A DNA stretch of 64,000 nt from Streptomyces hundungensis (GCF_003627815.1 NZ_CP032698.1:6510001-6574000), one strand, 5' to 3'. Counted from the stretch's first letter, positions 25,481 to 34,992 are shown. Numbers and translations: made by a program. The notes: generated by a model from the letters alone, not told the origin.

Positions 25481-26941
25481 TCAGTCGGACGCCAGCGCGG
25501 CCTTCATCATCGCCCGGGCGACCGGGCCCGCCAGGCCGTTGCCGCTGACCTCGGAGCGGTCGGCGTCGGAGTCCTGGATGACCACGGCCACCGCGACGTC
25601 CTTGCCGGTCGCCGGGTCCTTGGCGAACGAGGTGAACCAGGCGTACGGCTTCTTGGAGTTGTCCACGCCGTGCTGGGCCGTGCCCGTCTTGGCACCGACC
25701 TCCAGGCCGTCGATCTTCGCGTTGGACCCGGTGCCGTCGGTGACGACCGAGATCATCGCGCTGTACATCGCCCGCGCCGTCTTCGAGGACAGGATCCTGG
25801 TGCCGTCCGAGTCCGGGTAGGACTGGAGCGTGCTCCCCTTGGAGTCGGTCACCTTGGACACCATATGGGGCGAGGACATGACGCCGTCGTTGGCAAGGGC
25901 GGCCGACACCATGGCCATCTGCATCGGGGTCGCGGTCACATCGAACTGGCCGATGCCCGAGAGCGCCGTCGACGACTTGTCCATGTTCTTCGGGTACACG
26001 CTCGTCGCCGCGCGGACCGGCACGTCCAGCTCGGCGTCGTTGAAGCCGAACTTCTCGGCCATGGCCCGCACCTTGTCCTGGCCCAGGTCCACGGCCATCT
26101 TGCCGAACACGTTGTTGCAGGAGTATTCGAGCGCCGTACGGATCGAGGCGTTCTCGCAGGGCGCGGACGCCGACTCGTTGCGCAGATCCGTGGTGGTGCC
26201 CGGCATCCGGTACGGGTTGGGGCTCGCGGTGTTCTCGTCGATCGAGGAGTACAGCCCGTTCTCCAGCGCGGCCGACGCCACCACCAGCTTGAACGTGGAG
26301 CCCGGCGCCAGCGGTTGGCGCAGCGCCCGGTTGAGCATCGGCTTGCTCGGGTCCTGCTCCAACTGCTTCCAGGCCGCACCGTCCGCCGACGAGGACCCCG
26401 CGATCTTCGAGGGATCGTAGGACGGCGTGGAGACCATGCCGAGGATGCGGCCGGTCTTCGGGTCCATCGCGACGGCCGCGCCCTCCTTGTTGCCGAGCGC
26501 CTGATAGCCGGCCTTCTGCACCGCCGGGTCGATCGTCGTCAACACGTCGCCGCCGGGCGACCGCTGCCGGGTGAGCGCGTCCAGGGGGTTCTGCATGCGC
26601 GGGTCGCTGCCGTCGAGGACCTTGGAGTAGATCCCCTCCAGCTGCGTCGATCCGTACGCCTGTGACGCGAAGCCGGTGACGGGCGCGTACAGCGGCCCGT
26701 CCTTGTAGCCGCGCTGGTAGGCGAGGTCGCCGCTCTTCGTCCTTTTCGAGTCGGTGACCGGCGAACCGGCCACGATGATGTCCCCGAGCGGCTGCGCGTA
26801 CTCCGCGATGGTGTTCCGCCGGTTCAGCTTGTCGTCCGCGAGGGCCTGGCCTTCGTAGAACTGCACATAGGTGGCTCGACCGAGGAGGGCGAGCACCATC
26901 AGCAGACAGAAGACCGAGGCGCGCCTGATTGTCTTGTTCAT
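25481..26941 (-). CDS. Penicillin-binding protein (class B transpeptidase)
   Basis: A 486-residue protein from the ATG at 26941 with one N-terminal membrane anchor (residues 7-28). It has a short dimerisation region and a transpeptidase domain with all three motifs: GSTFKLV (Ser nucleophile), YSCNN (SxN) and GAKTGTA (KTG). It cross-links peptidoglycan outside the membrane. Size and architecture resemble actinobacterial PbpA of the FtsW/RodA-linked group, but no rodA is adjacent. It stands alone between an acid phosphatase and a two-component system. Confidence 0.92.
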   Translation of the reverse strand: MNKTIRRASVFCLLMVLALLGRATYVQFYEGQALADDKLNRRNTIAEYAQPLGDIIVAGSPVTDSKRTKSGDLAYQRGYKDGPLYAPVTGFASQAYGSTQLEGIYSKVLDGSDPRMQNPLDALTRQRSPGGDVLTTIDPAVQKAGYQALGNKEGAAVAMDPKTGRILGMVSTPSYDPSKIAGSSSADGAAWKQLEQDPSKPMLNRALRQPLAPGSTFKLVVASAALENGLYSSIDENTASPNPYRMPGTTTDLRNESASAPCENASIRTALEYSCNNVFGKMAVDLGQDKVRAMAEKFGFNDAELDVPVRAATSVYPKNMDKSSTALSGIGQFDVTATPMQMAMVSAALANDGVMSSPHMVSKVTDSKGSTLQSYPDSDGTRILSSKTARAMYSAMISVVTDGTGSNAKIDGLEVGAKTGTAQHGVDNSKKPYAWFTSFAKDPATGKDVAVAVVIQDSDADRSEVSGNGLAGPVARAMMKAALASD

Positions 26942-27005
26942 CCCGTATGCAGGACGGACGGGCCGGAGCGTGGAGTTCCTGTTGTCCCGGTTTCTCAGGA
27001 AACCT

Positions 27006-27659
27006 TCATCGGGGCCGGACGAAGCCCGACTCATACGCCGCGATCACCGCCTGGGTGCGGTCGCGGGTGCCCGTCTTGGCCAGCACGGAGGCGACATGGG
27101 TCTTCACCGTGGCCGGCCCCACGCCCATCCGGTCGGCGATCTCCGCGTTGGTGAGGCCGGTCGCCATCAGCCGGAGCACCTGTGCCTCCCGCTCGGTGAG
27201 CCGGGCCGTCCAGGCCGGGGCGGCCTGCTCGGGCGCGTGCCGGGCGGCCAGCTCGCGGACCTTCGCCGGGAACAGGAGCGAGTCGCTGCGGGCGACCAGA
27301 CGGACCGCCTGGATCAGCTCCTCGGCGGCGGCCCGCTTCAGCAGGAACCCGGAGGCGCCGGCGCGCAGCGCGTCATAGACGTAACTGTCGTTCTCGAAGG
27401 TGGTGACCACCACGATCCTCGGCGGCGCCGCGAGCGTGGCCAGGATCTGCTCGGTGGCGCGGATCCCGTCGATCTCCGGCATCCGCACATCCATCAGGAC
27501 CACGTCGGGCAGCCGGTCGCAAACCACCGCGACGGCCTCGGCGCCCGTCGTGGCCTCGCCGACCACCTCCAGATCCGGCTCCGCGTCGATGATCACCCGC
27601 AGCGCGGTGCGCACCATCCGCTCGTCGTCGGCCACCACCACCCGGACCGTGCCGCTCAT
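27006..27659 (-). CDS. NarL/LuxR-type response regulator
   Basis: A 217-residue regulator from the ATG at 27659. The receiver domain has VADDERM, phospho-acceptor Asp in DVVLMDVRMPEIDG, VVTTF and the LLKRA Lys. The C-terminal LuxR helix-turn-helix reads LTEREAQVLRLMATGLTNAEIADRMGVGPATVKTH. Its start overlaps the kinase stop by 4 bases (ATGA), so the two form a cognate pair. Confidence 0.93.
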   Translation of the reverse strand: MSGTVRVVVADDERMVRTALRVIIDAEPDLEVVGEATTGAEAVAVVCDRLPDVVLMDVRMPEIDGIRATEQILATLAAPPRIVVVTTFENDSYVYDALRAGASGFLLKRAAAEELIQAVRLVARSDSLLFPAKVRELAARHAPEQAAPAWTARLTEREAQVLRLMATGLTNAEIADRMGVGPATVKTHVASVLAKTGTRDRTQAVIAAYESGFVRPR

Positions 27660-28876
27660 CGCGCACCGCCCAGCGGAAGGCACGCACGCAGCCGCCAGCG
27701 GCCGTCCTCGGTGCCGGCCGACGCGTGCCCGCCGAGCAGCGCGGCCCGTTCCGCTATCCCGCGCAGGCCGCGTCCGCCGCCGGGGCGCACCACCGGCGCC
27801 CGAGACGGCAGGGGGTTCTCCATCACCAGGACCAACTCTCCGTCGCCGACGGCGACTTGCAGGGCGACGGGTGAACTCCCGCCGTGGCGCAGGGCGTTGC
27901 TCAGTCCCTCCTGGACGATCCGGTACGCCTCCCGCGAGACGAGTTCGGGCACCGAGGATGGATCGCCCTCCAGGGAGTACGCCACCTTCAGGCCCGTGCG
28001 GGACACCAGCCCCTGCAAGGCGGCGAGGTCCGGGGTGGCCGGATCCCCGTCGTCCTGGCGCAACAGGCCCAGTACGGAGTCGAGTTCGTCCACCGTACGC
28101 CGGGCGGTCTCCTCGATGGCGGCGAGGGCCTCGCGCACGAACGCGCGGTCCGAGTCCAGGACGCGGCGGGCGGCCGAGGCCTGAAGGGTGACCGCGCTCA
28201 GGGCGTGGCCCACCGAGTCGTGCAGCTCGCGGGCGAGCCGGTTGCGCACGGCCAGCTCCGCCGCCTGCCGCTCGGCGGCGGCCAGCCGGTCGGCGGGAGC
28301 GGGCCCGAGCAGGAGCGGCGCGAGCCGGGCGAGCAGCGCCCCGGCCGCCGCCGAACACGCCGCGAGGCCGAACAGCATCGCGATCCCCGCCATCGGGGCG
28401 AGCGCGATGCCCCAGCCGGTGGAGAGCGGGCCGCCGCTGCTGTACGCGGTGTGGCGCAGGCCCGGGAAGAAGGGCAGCACGATCAGGAACACGGTGAACG
28501 GGGGCAGCGCCAGGCTCATCCCGCTCAGGATCCCGCCCACCGCGACATGCGTGGTGTACCAGGCGGAGACGCGCAGCCGGGCCTCCCAGGAGCGGGCGGG
28601 CCCGTCGGCGAGCGCCGCCGGATCCACCCCGCCCAGCGCCCGGACGCCGAACACCAGCAGCGGCCGGGCGATCGGCACGAGACCGGACACGGCGGCGAAC
28701 GGCAGCGCGACGGCGAACGACACGAGCGCGAGCGGGAAGGACGTGAACGGGCTGACGCCGCCCGCCACAGGGCTCACGACGACCGTGCCAACGAGGAAGT
28801 ACGGCATCAACAGGGCCCCGCCGATGACCAGATGGACCCAGCGGTGCCGCGCCCGGGCACCGAACAGCGCGCGCAT
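27656..28876 (-). CDS. Sensor histidine kinase (HisKA_3 type)
   Basis: A 406-residue membrane kinase; the ATG at 28876 is preceded directly by an in-frame GTG. Residues 10-195 hold five or six transmembrane helices without a large extracytoplasmic domain, suggesting sensing within the membrane. RNRLARELHDSVGHALSAV carries the phosphorylated His, and REAYRIVQEGLSNALRHG and GGGRGLRGIAERA form the ATPase. It lies 17 bp downstream of the IclR gene stop, so some read-through from that promoter is possible. Confidence 0.92.
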   Translation of the reverse strand: MRALFGARARHRWVHLVIGGALLMPYFLVGTVVVSPVAGGVSPFTSFPLALVSFAVALPFAAVSGLVPIARPLLVFGVRALGGVDPAALADGPARSWEARLRVSAWYTTHVAVGGILSGMSLALPPFTVFLIVLPFFPGLRHTAYSSGGPLSTGWGIALAPMAGIAMLFGLAACSAAAGALLARLAPLLLGPAPADRLAAAERQAAELAVRNRLARELHDSVGHALSAVTLQASAARRVLDSDRAFVREALAAIEETARRTVDELDSVLGLLRQDDGDPATPDLAALQGLVSRTGLKVAYSLEGDPSSVPELVSREAYRIVQEGLSNALRHGGSSPVALQVAVGDGELVLVMENPLPSRAPVVRPGGGRGLRGIAERAALLGGHASAGTEDGRWRLRACLPLGGAR

Positions 28877-28893
28877 CACGGCGTGACGAGCCT

Positions 28894-29664
28894 TCAGAGC
28901 CGACGGGTGGCCAGCGTCAGGCGGTCCCGCGCGTCGAACAGGGCGTCCTTCACCATCTGTTCGTGCGCCGGGGTGAGCCGGGCCACCGGCACCGAGCAGC
29001 TGATCGCGTCGCGCGCCGGGGTGCGGTACGGGATCGCGACACCGAAGCAGCGCAGCCCGAGCGTGTTCTCCTCGCGGTCCACCGCGTAGCCCTGCTCCCG
29101 GACGAGGTGCAGCTCCTCGATGAGCTTCTCCCGGTCGGTGATGGTGTGCTCGGTGAGCTGCTGGAGGTTCTCCGGGAGCAGTTTGCGCACCTGCTCGTCG
29201 CTGTGGGTGGCGAGCAGCGCCTTGCCGAGCGAGGTGGAGTGGGCGGGGAGCCGGCGGCCGACCCGGGTGAACGGGCGCAGGTAGTGCTGCGACTGGCGGG
29301 TGGCGAGATAGACCACGTTCGTGCCGTCGAGGCGGGCGAGGTGGATGGTCTCGGTGGTGTCGTCCGAGAGGCGGTCCAGGGTGGGGCGGGCCGCCGCCAC
29401 CACCTCGTCGCCGTCGATGTAGGAGGTGCCCACCAGCAGGGCGCGGACGCCGATGCCGTACCGGGTGCCCGTGGCGTCGGTCTCCACCCAGCCGAGCTCC
29501 ACCAGGGTGCGAAGGAGCATGTACAGACTGGACTTCGGGTAGCCCACCGCCTCCTGGACCGCGGCGAGGGAGTGCATTCCGGGCCGTCCTGCGAAATACT
29601 CGAGCAACTCGACCGTCCGCACCGCGGACTTGACCTGTGCTCCACCTGAATCGGCAGCCGACAT
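28894..29664 (-). CDS. IclR-family transcriptional regulator
   Basis: A 256-residue regulator from the ATG at 29664, behind an AAGGAG 12 nt away. It has an N-terminal winged helix (SAVRTVELLEYFAGRPGMHSL, YPKSSLYMLLRTLVELGWV) and a C-terminal effector domain (TIHLARLDGTNVVYLATRQS, HSTSLGKALLATHSDEQV, ENTLGLRCFGVAIPY). It is divergent from the semialdehyde dehydrogenase and probably controls it and itself. Sugar-acid pathways are often under IclR control, and a shared sequence motif links it to the dehydratase promoter at 22.06 kb. Confidence 0.9.
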   Translation of the reverse strand: MSAADSGGAQVKSAVRTVELLEYFAGRPGMHSLAAVQEAVGYPKSSLYMLLRTLVELGWVETDATGTRYGIGVRALLVGTSYIDGDEVVAAARPTLDRLSDDTTETIHLARLDGTNVVYLATRQSQHYLRPFTRVGRRLPAHSTSLGKALLATHSDEQVRKLLPENLQQLTEHTITDREKLIEELHLVREQGYAVDREENTLGLRCFGVAIPYRTPARDAISCSVPVARLTPAHEQMVKDALFDARDRLTLATRRL

Positions 29665-29746
29665 CCCAGCACCCCGCTCCTTCTCGCCGAGGCTTCTTGC
29701 CAAGGCGGAACGCCCGTTAATAGAGTCCCAGCATATTCAGCATCGG

Positions 29747-29769
29747 GAACTCTGTTCAGAATACCGAAC
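29747..29769. promoter_or_regulatory. Candidate IclR operator cluster
   Basis: GAAC (29747-29750), GTTC (29754-29757) and GAAC (29766-29769) make a short dyad and a second GTTCAGAATACCGAAC dyad. They sit between the IclR start (29664) and the dehydrogenase start (29819). Confidence 0.5.
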
Positions 29770-29818
29770 AAGTCCTGGTGGGTGGCAGGAGCGGACCGGG
29801 CAGTGGAAGGACAACGCG

Positions 29819-31348
29819 GTGAGCGCAGCAGCACCAGTCTGGAGTGTCGACCCCCGTACGGGGAAGCCGCGTGAAGAGGTTGCGGTCGAAGCCACGCCCG
29901 AAGAGGTCGATCAGGCGGTCCGGGCCGCCTGGGCCACCCGCGGGGCGCTGGCCGACCTGAGCGTACGCGCCGTCCTCCTGAGGACCGCGGCCGACCTCCT
30001 GGACGCCTCCGCCGACCACGTGGTGGAGGCCGCCGACGCCGAGACGGCGCTCGGCCCGGTCCGCCTCCGCGGCGAACTGGCGCGGACCACCGCCCAGTTG
30101 AGGGCGTTCGCCGAGGCCGTCGAGGAAGGCGCCTTCCTCGACATACGCATCGACCACGCCGACGCGTCCCGGACGCCGCCCTGGCCCGACCTCAGGCGGA
30201 TCAAGGTCCCGCTCGGGGTCGTCGCCGTCTACTCCGCCTCCAACTTCCCGCTCGCCTTCTCCGTCCCCGGCGGCGACACCGCGAGCGCGCTCGCGGCCGG
30301 CTGCCCCGTCGTGGTCAAGGCGCACCCCGACCACCCGGCCACCTCCGAGCTCTGCGTCTCGCTCCTGCGCCGCGCGGCGGCCCGGGTCGGCCTGCCCGAG
30401 GACGTCGTCGTCCTGGTGCACGGCTTCACCGCGGGCGTCGAACTCGTACGCCACCCGCTGGTGTCGGCGGCCGGCTTCACCGGCTCGGTGCGCGGCGGGC
30501 GCGCCCTGTTCGACGCGGCGGCCGCGCGCCCCGCGCCCATCCCCTTCCACGGCGAGCTCGGCTCCCTCAACCCCGTCGTGGTGACGGCCGCCGCCGCCGA
30601 GGAGCGCGGCGAGCAGATCGGGGCCGGGCTCGGCGCCTCGATGACCCTGGGGGTCGGCCAGTTCTGCACCAAGCCCGGCTTCGTGCTCGCCCCGCGGGGC
30701 GAGGCGGGCGACGCCCTGCTCAAGGCCCTGACGGCCGCCGTCAGCGACACCGACGCCAACGTCATGCTCGACCACCGCATGCGCGACGCGTTCGTCGCCG
30801 GTGTCTCCGAACGGGCCGCGCTGCCCGGGGTCGAGGCCCCGGTCACGCCCGGCGCGGGCGGCGAGCACACGGTGAGCGGCGGCTTTCTGACCGTGCCGGC
30901 GGCGCTGCTGGCGGAGGAGGGCGAGCACGATCTGCTCCTGGAGGAGTGCTTCGGACCGGTCACCGTCGTCGCCCGGTACGCGGACGAGGCGGAGATCGGC
31001 GCGGTGCTCTCCCGGCTGCCGGGCAACCTCACCGCGACCCTTCAGCTCTCCTCGGCGGAGGCGCGGGGTGAGGGCTCCGGGGACCAACTCCTCGCGGAAC
31101 TGACCCACTTGGCGGGCCGTGTCCTCGTCGACGGCTGGCCCACCGGTGTCGCGGTCGCCCCCGCGCAGCACCACGGCGGTCCGTACCCCGCGTCCACCTC
31201 CACCTCGACGTCGGTCGGCGCGACCGCGGTGGAGCGCTGGCTGCGGCCGGTCACCTACCAGTCGACTCCGCAGGCGCTGCTGCCGCCGGAGTTGCGGGAC
31301 GACAATCCGCTGGGGTTGCCGCGTCGCGTGAACGGCACCCCGGGATAA
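29819..31348 (+). CDS. 2-oxoglutarate semialdehyde dehydrogenase-like aldehyde dehydrogenase
   Basis: A 509-residue ALDH from the GTG at 29819. Its layout (no long N-terminal extension, VYSASNFPLAFSVPGGDTASALAAGCPVVVKAHP, HGELGSLNP, GVGQFCTKPG with the catalytic Cys) fits the KGSADH branch. It would oxidise 2-oxoglutarate semialdehyde to 2-oxoglutarate, the step after the dehydratase at 22121. Divergent IclR regulation fits. The C-terminus carries a serine/threonine-rich STSTSTS loop. Confidence 0.85.
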   Translation: MSAAAPVWSVDPRTGKPREEVAVEATPEEVDQAVRAAWATRGALADLSVRAVLLRTAADLLDASADHVVEAADAETALGPVRLRGELARTTAQLRAFAEAVEEGAFLDIRIDHADASRTPPWPDLRRIKVPLGVVAVYSASNFPLAFSVPGGDTASALAAGCPVVVKAHPDHPATSELCVSLLRRAAARVGLPEDVVVLVHGFTAGVELVRHPLVSAAGFTGSVRGGRALFDAAAARPAPIPFHGELGSLNPVVVTAAAAEERGEQIGAGLGASMTLGVGQFCTKPGFVLAPRGEAGDALLKALTAAVSDTDANVMLDHRMRDAFVAGVSERAALPGVEAPVTPGAGGEHTVSGGFLTVPAALLAEEGEHDLLLEECFGPVTVVARYADEAEIGAVLSRLPGNLTATLQLSSAEARGEGSGDQLLAELTHLAGRVLVDGWPTGVAVAPAQHHGGPYPASTSTSTSVGATAVERWLRPVTYQSTPQALLPPELRDDNPLGLPRRVNGTPG

Positions 31349-31435
31349 CCCCGCGCCGCCCCGAACGGCCCTTAGCCCCACGGCCGTTCGGGCCGGCCCA
31401 TCCACCCTGACCCGCGCGGTCCGCGGCCCCCTTTC

Positions 31436-31669
31436 GCGCAGTTCCCCGCGCCCCTAACCCCGCTTTCGGCCGCGGGCCGTGCCCGCTTTTTGCGCAGTTC
31501 CCCGCGCCCCCAAAATCCGTTTTCGGCTGCGGGCCGTGTGTGGCTGGTCGCGCAGTTCCCCGCGCCCCTTAAAGGCTCGGTGCTGGCCAGCACGGGCCAC
31601 CTCAGCCCGTCCGGCGTTTGAGGACGAGCGCCGTTCAGGCGCGATACGGGGTCTGGGGCGGAGCCCCAG
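31436..31669. repeat. Dispersed composite repeat, copy 2
   Basis: The gap 31349-31687 is filled by three GCGCAGTTCCCCGCGCCCC units (31436, 31492, 31550; 56-58 bp apart). These are followed by GCTGGCCAGCAC, a CGTCCGGCGTTTGAGGACGAGCGCC-type block and a CTGGGGC-GGA-GCCCCAG hairpin (31653-31669). There is no gene in it. The order is the mirror image of copy 1 and the same as copy 3. Confidence 0.88.
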
Positions 31670-31687
31670 GGGGACCGGGGCACGGGG

Positions 31688-33067
31688 TCAGGGGCGGCGG
31701 AGTCGTAGTGTCGTCAGGGCGGAGAGGGCGAGCAGGGCCGCCGCGATCAGCAGACTCACCCGCAACCCCGGCACGAACCCCACCCCACCCCCCACCAGCG
31801 CACCGAACACCGCGATGCTGAGCGCCCCCGCAACCTGCCGCCCGGCATTGAGCACCCCCGCCGCAAGCCCCGCCCGCTCCCGCGGCAGCGCCTCCATCAT
31901 GGCGGCGGTCAGCGCCGGCACCGCAAGGCCGCAGCCGAGCGCGAGGGGGACCAGCAGGAACGCGGCGAGCAGCGTGGGGGTCCGCTCGTCGGCGAGCAGC
32001 AGCATCAACAAACCGGCCAGCGCGATGATTTGACCGGCCAGCATCGGCACGCGCGGCCCGAAGCGGTTGGACAGCTTGCCCGACAGCACGTTCATGACCG
32101 GGATCAGCGCCGTCATCGGCAGGAACATCAGCCCGGCCGTCAGCGCGGACTCACCGCGCACCCGCTGGAAGTAGAGACTGAAGGCGAAGATCACGCCGTA
32201 GAACGCCACGCTGGCCGTGGCGCCCGCGCCCAGGGCGACGGCCACGGTCCGGCCGCGGAACAGGCCGAACGGCACCACCGGGTGCGCGGCGCGGCGCTCG
32301 ATCCACCAGAACGCGACCCCGGCCGCCGGCGCGAGGAGGCCCGCCACGATCCGTACCGTGCCGTGCTCGATCACCGCGAAGGCGAGCGCGGCGAGCGCCA
32401 CGGCGGCCGCGAGCTGACCCGGCAGGTCCAGGGGCGCGGGCCGGCGTCCGGTGCGCGGGGCGCGGGTGGTGAGGGCGAGGGCGGCGAGTCCGAGCGGCAG
32501 GTTGATGTAGAAGATGCCCCGCCACTCCCACAGCGTGGTCAGCGCGCCGCCCGCGACCGGGCCGAGCGCGACGGCCACCGAGCCCCCGGCCGCCCACAGC
32601 GCCACCGCCCTGGCCCCGCGCTCCGGGTCCGGGTAGGCCTGGCGTACCAGGGCGAGCGAGGCGGGCAGGACCACCGCGGCCGCCACACCCTGGAGGACGC
32701 GCGCGCCGATCAGCGCCCCGAGGGTCGGGGCCAGGCCGCAGGCCGCGGAGGCCAGGGTGAAGACGACCGTGCCGAGCGCGTACGCCCTCGCCGAGCCGAC
32801 CCGGTCGGCGAAGGCGCCGGTCGACAGCATCAGGGCGGCGAAGGCGAGGGTGTAGGCGTCCACCACCCACTGGAGGCCGGACATGCCGCCGCCGAGATCA
32901 GTGCCGACCGCGGGCAGGGCGACGTTCACCACGGAGGCGTCCAGGGTGATCAGGGCGAAGCCGAGCAGGGCGGCCGTCAGGGTGAGGGCGGGGGAGGAGA
33001 CGCGCGGCGCCCGCGGGGTCAACCGGCGTTCGGTGGGCGAGATTTGGAGGGAGGCGTTCGGTGACAT
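31688..33067 (-). CDS. MFS efflux transporter, DHA2 (EmrB/QacA) family
   Basis: A 459-residue membrane protein from the ATG at 33067 with about 14 hydrophobic segments. Motif DASVVNVALPAVGTDLG in helix 1, WVVDAYTLAFAALML and FADRVGSARAY (motif A) are typical of drug:proton antiporters. It probably exports hydrophobic or cationic compounds. A GlxA-type regulator starts 70 bp away on the other strand and may control it. Confidence 0.88.
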   Translation of the reverse strand: MSPNASLQISPTERRLTPRAPRVSSPALTLTAALLGFALITLDASVVNVALPAVGTDLGGGMSGLQWVVDAYTLAFAALMLSTGAFADRVGSARAYALGTVVFTLASAACGLAPTLGALIGARVLQGVAAAVVLPASLALVRQAYPDPERGARAVALWAAGGSVAVALGPVAGGALTTLWEWRGIFYINLPLGLAALALTTRAPRTGRRPAPLDLPGQLAAAVALAALAFAVIEHGTVRIVAGLLAPAAGVAFWWIERRAAHPVVPFGLFRGRTVAVALGAGATASVAFYGVIFAFSLYFQRVRGESALTAGLMFLPMTALIPVMNVLSGKLSNRFGPRVPMLAGQIIALAGLLMLLLADERTPTLLAAFLLVPLALGCGLAVPALTAAMMEALPRERAGLAAGVLNAGRQVAGALSIAVFGALVGGGVGFVPGLRVSLLIAAALLALSALTTLRLRRP

Positions 33068-33103
33068 GCCCCCAGCCTGGCGGGCGCCCGGGGCGTACAG
33101 TAG

Positions 33104-33117
33104 TGGCCCGAATGCCA
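33104..33117. promoter_or_regulatory. Small dyad between efflux pump and regulator
   Basis: TGGC-N6-GCCA at 33104-33117 lies in the 70-bp divergent gap, close to a TACAGT that could be a -10. It is a possible operator, weakly supported. Confidence 0.3.
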
Positions 33118-33137
33118 TACGTCCGGAGGTTCTGGCC

Positions 33138-34097
33138 ATGCCGCTGCACCGGGTCGCCGTGATCGCGCCCTCGCCCGTCTCCCTGTTCAACCTCGCCATC
33201 CCCGAGCTGCTCTTCGGCAAGGTGGAGGTCGAGGGGCGACCGGCGTACGAGGTGGTCGTGTGCACCCCCGAGCCCGGCCCGGTCGCCACGACCGGAGGGC
33301 TCGACCTGTATGTGGGCCGGGGCCTGGACGCGGTGGAGGACGCCGACACGGTCCTGGTCGCGGGGACGGGCCGGCGCTACGAGCCCGATCCGCGCACGGT
33401 GGCCGCGGTCGGGGCGGCCGCCGCGCGGGGCGTACGCATCGCCTCCATCTGTAGCGGTGCCTTCGTGCTCGCCGAGGCGGGACTGCTCGACGGGCGCAGC
33501 GCCACCACCTACTGGGAGCTGGCCGAGGAACTGCGCAGGCGTTACCCCGCGCTCGATCTCCAGGGCGATGTCCTGTACGTCCAGGACGGCAATGTCATGA
33601 CGTCCTCCGGGTACGCGGCCGGCATCGATCTGTGCCTGCACATCATCCGTGGCGACTACGGCGCCGCCGCGGCCAACGCGGTGGCCCGCCAGGCGCTGGT
33701 CGCGCCGGTCCGCCCGGGCGGACAGACCCAGTTCACCCAGACCCCGCTGCCCGCGGAGCGCGGGGTGGTCTGCGCGGACACCCGGGGCTGGGCGATGCGC
33801 AACCTCGACAAGCCGCTCACCCTCACCGACCTGGCCCGGCACGCCGGCGTGAGCGTACGCACCCTGACGCGCCGCTTCCACGCCGAGAGCGGGGTCAGCC
33901 CGCTGCAATGGCTGCTGCACCAGCGCGTGGAGCGCGCCAAGGAACTCCTGGAGACGACCACGCTCCCCATGGACCGGATCGCCGAAGCGAGCGGCCTGGG
34001 CAGCGCGGACTCCCTCCGCGCCCACCTCGTACGCCGCACCGGTCTCACCCCGAGCGCCTACCGGGCCGCCTTCACCAGACTCACCACGGCGGCCTGA
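33138..34097 (+). CDS. GlxA-family (DJ-1/PfpI plus AraC) transcriptional regulator
   Basis: A 319-residue regulator from the ATG at 33138. Residues 1-190 form a DJ-1/PfpI-like class I amidotransferase fold with a nucleophile-elbow Cys in ASICSGAFVLAEAG. Residues 215-315 hold two AraC helix-turn-helices (LTLTDLARHAGVSVRTLTRRFHAESG, PMDRIAEASGLGSADSLRAHLVRRTG). The first domain senses a ligand or binds without catalysis. It is likely the regulator of the divergent DHA2 pump. Confidence 0.9.
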   Translation: MPLHRVAVIAPSPVSLFNLAIPELLFGKVEVEGRPAYEVVVCTPEPGPVATTGGLDLYVGRGLDAVEDADTVLVAGTGRRYEPDPRTVAAVGAAAARGVRIASICSGAFVLAEAGLLDGRSATTYWELAEELRRRYPALDLQGDVLYVQDGNVMTSSGYAAGIDLCLHIIRGDYGAAAANAVARQALVAPVRPGGQTQFTQTPLPAERGVVCADTRGWAMRNLDKPLTLTDLARHAGVSVRTLTRRFHAESGVSPLQWLLHQRVERAKELLETTTLPMDRIAEASGLGSADSLRAHLVRRTGLTPSAYRAAFTRLTTAA

Positions 34098-34190
34098 GCG
34101 GGCCGACCCGGTGGGAAGGGGGCGGGAATGGGGCACGGGGCGTGCGCGTTGTGGGGGACGTACAGCCTTCAACAACGTGAGAGAAGTGAC

Positions 34191-34901
34191 ATGCGCGTCG
34201 AGATCTGGAGCGACATCGCCTGCCCGTGGTGCTACATCGGCAAGGCCCGCTTCGAGAAGGGCCTGGCCGACTTCGCCCACCGGGACGATGTCGAGGTGGT
34301 CCACCGCTCCTTCGAGCTCGACCCGAACCGGCCCAAGGGCGACGTCGGCCCGGTGATCCCGATGCTCGCCGAGAAGTACGGCCGCACCCTGGAAGAGGCT
34401 CGGCAGATGGAGGCGAACGTCGCCTCCAACGCGCACGCCGAGGGGCTCGGCTACCTCGCCGACGGCCGTGACCACGGCAACACCTTCGACATCCACCGGC
34501 TGCTGCACCTGGCCAAGGAGCGCGGGCGCCAGAACGAGCTGCTCGACCTCGCCTACCGGGCCAACTTCGCCGAGGAGCGTTCCGTCTTCGACGCCGAGGT
34601 CCTGGTCGAGATCGCGGTCGCGGCGGGCCTGGACGAGGCGGAGGCGCGTACGGTCCTCGCCGACCAGGACGCCTATGCCGACGCGGTGCGCGCCGACGAG
34701 CGCGAGGCGGCCGAGCTCGGCGCGAACGCCGTCCCGTTCTTCGTGCTCGACCGGACGTACGGGATCTCCGGCGGCCAGCCCGCCGAGGTCTTCACCCGCG
34801 CCCTCGAACAGGCCTGGCAGGCGCACACCCCGGCCCTCAAGACGATCGAGGGCGACGCGGAGGCGTGCGGGCCCGAGGGGTGCGAGGTTCCGCGCCGCTG
34901 A
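34191..34901 (+). CDS. DsbA-family oxidoreductase, FrnE-like
   Basis: A 236-residue cytoplasmic protein without a signal peptide. CPWC at residues 11-14 is the redox-active pair at the start of a thioredoxin fold with an inserted helical domain. NAVPFFVLD contains the cis-proline before the final strand, and the C-terminal ACGPEGCEVP adds two Cys. FrnE-like proteins act in thiol-disulfide exchange or polyketide-related isomerisation. Context gives no specific substrate. Confidence 0.9.
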   Translation: MRVEIWSDIACPWCYIGKARFEKGLADFAHRDDVEVVHRSFELDPNRPKGDVGPVIPMLAEKYGRTLEEARQMEANVASNAHAEGLGYLADGRDHGNTFDIHRLLHLAKERGRQNELLDLAYRANFAEERSVFDAEVLVEIAVAAGLDEAEARTVLADQDAYADAVRADEREAAELGANAVPFFVLDRTYGISGGQPAEVFTRALEQAWQAHTPALKTIEGDAEACGPEGCEVPRR

Positions 34902-34992
34902 CGGCGATCCCGCGCGGGTTGAGGATCCGCTGTCGACGCACCGCGGCCGAGCCTCCGCGGTGCGGACACGGCGGCCGATACATAAGGATCGC

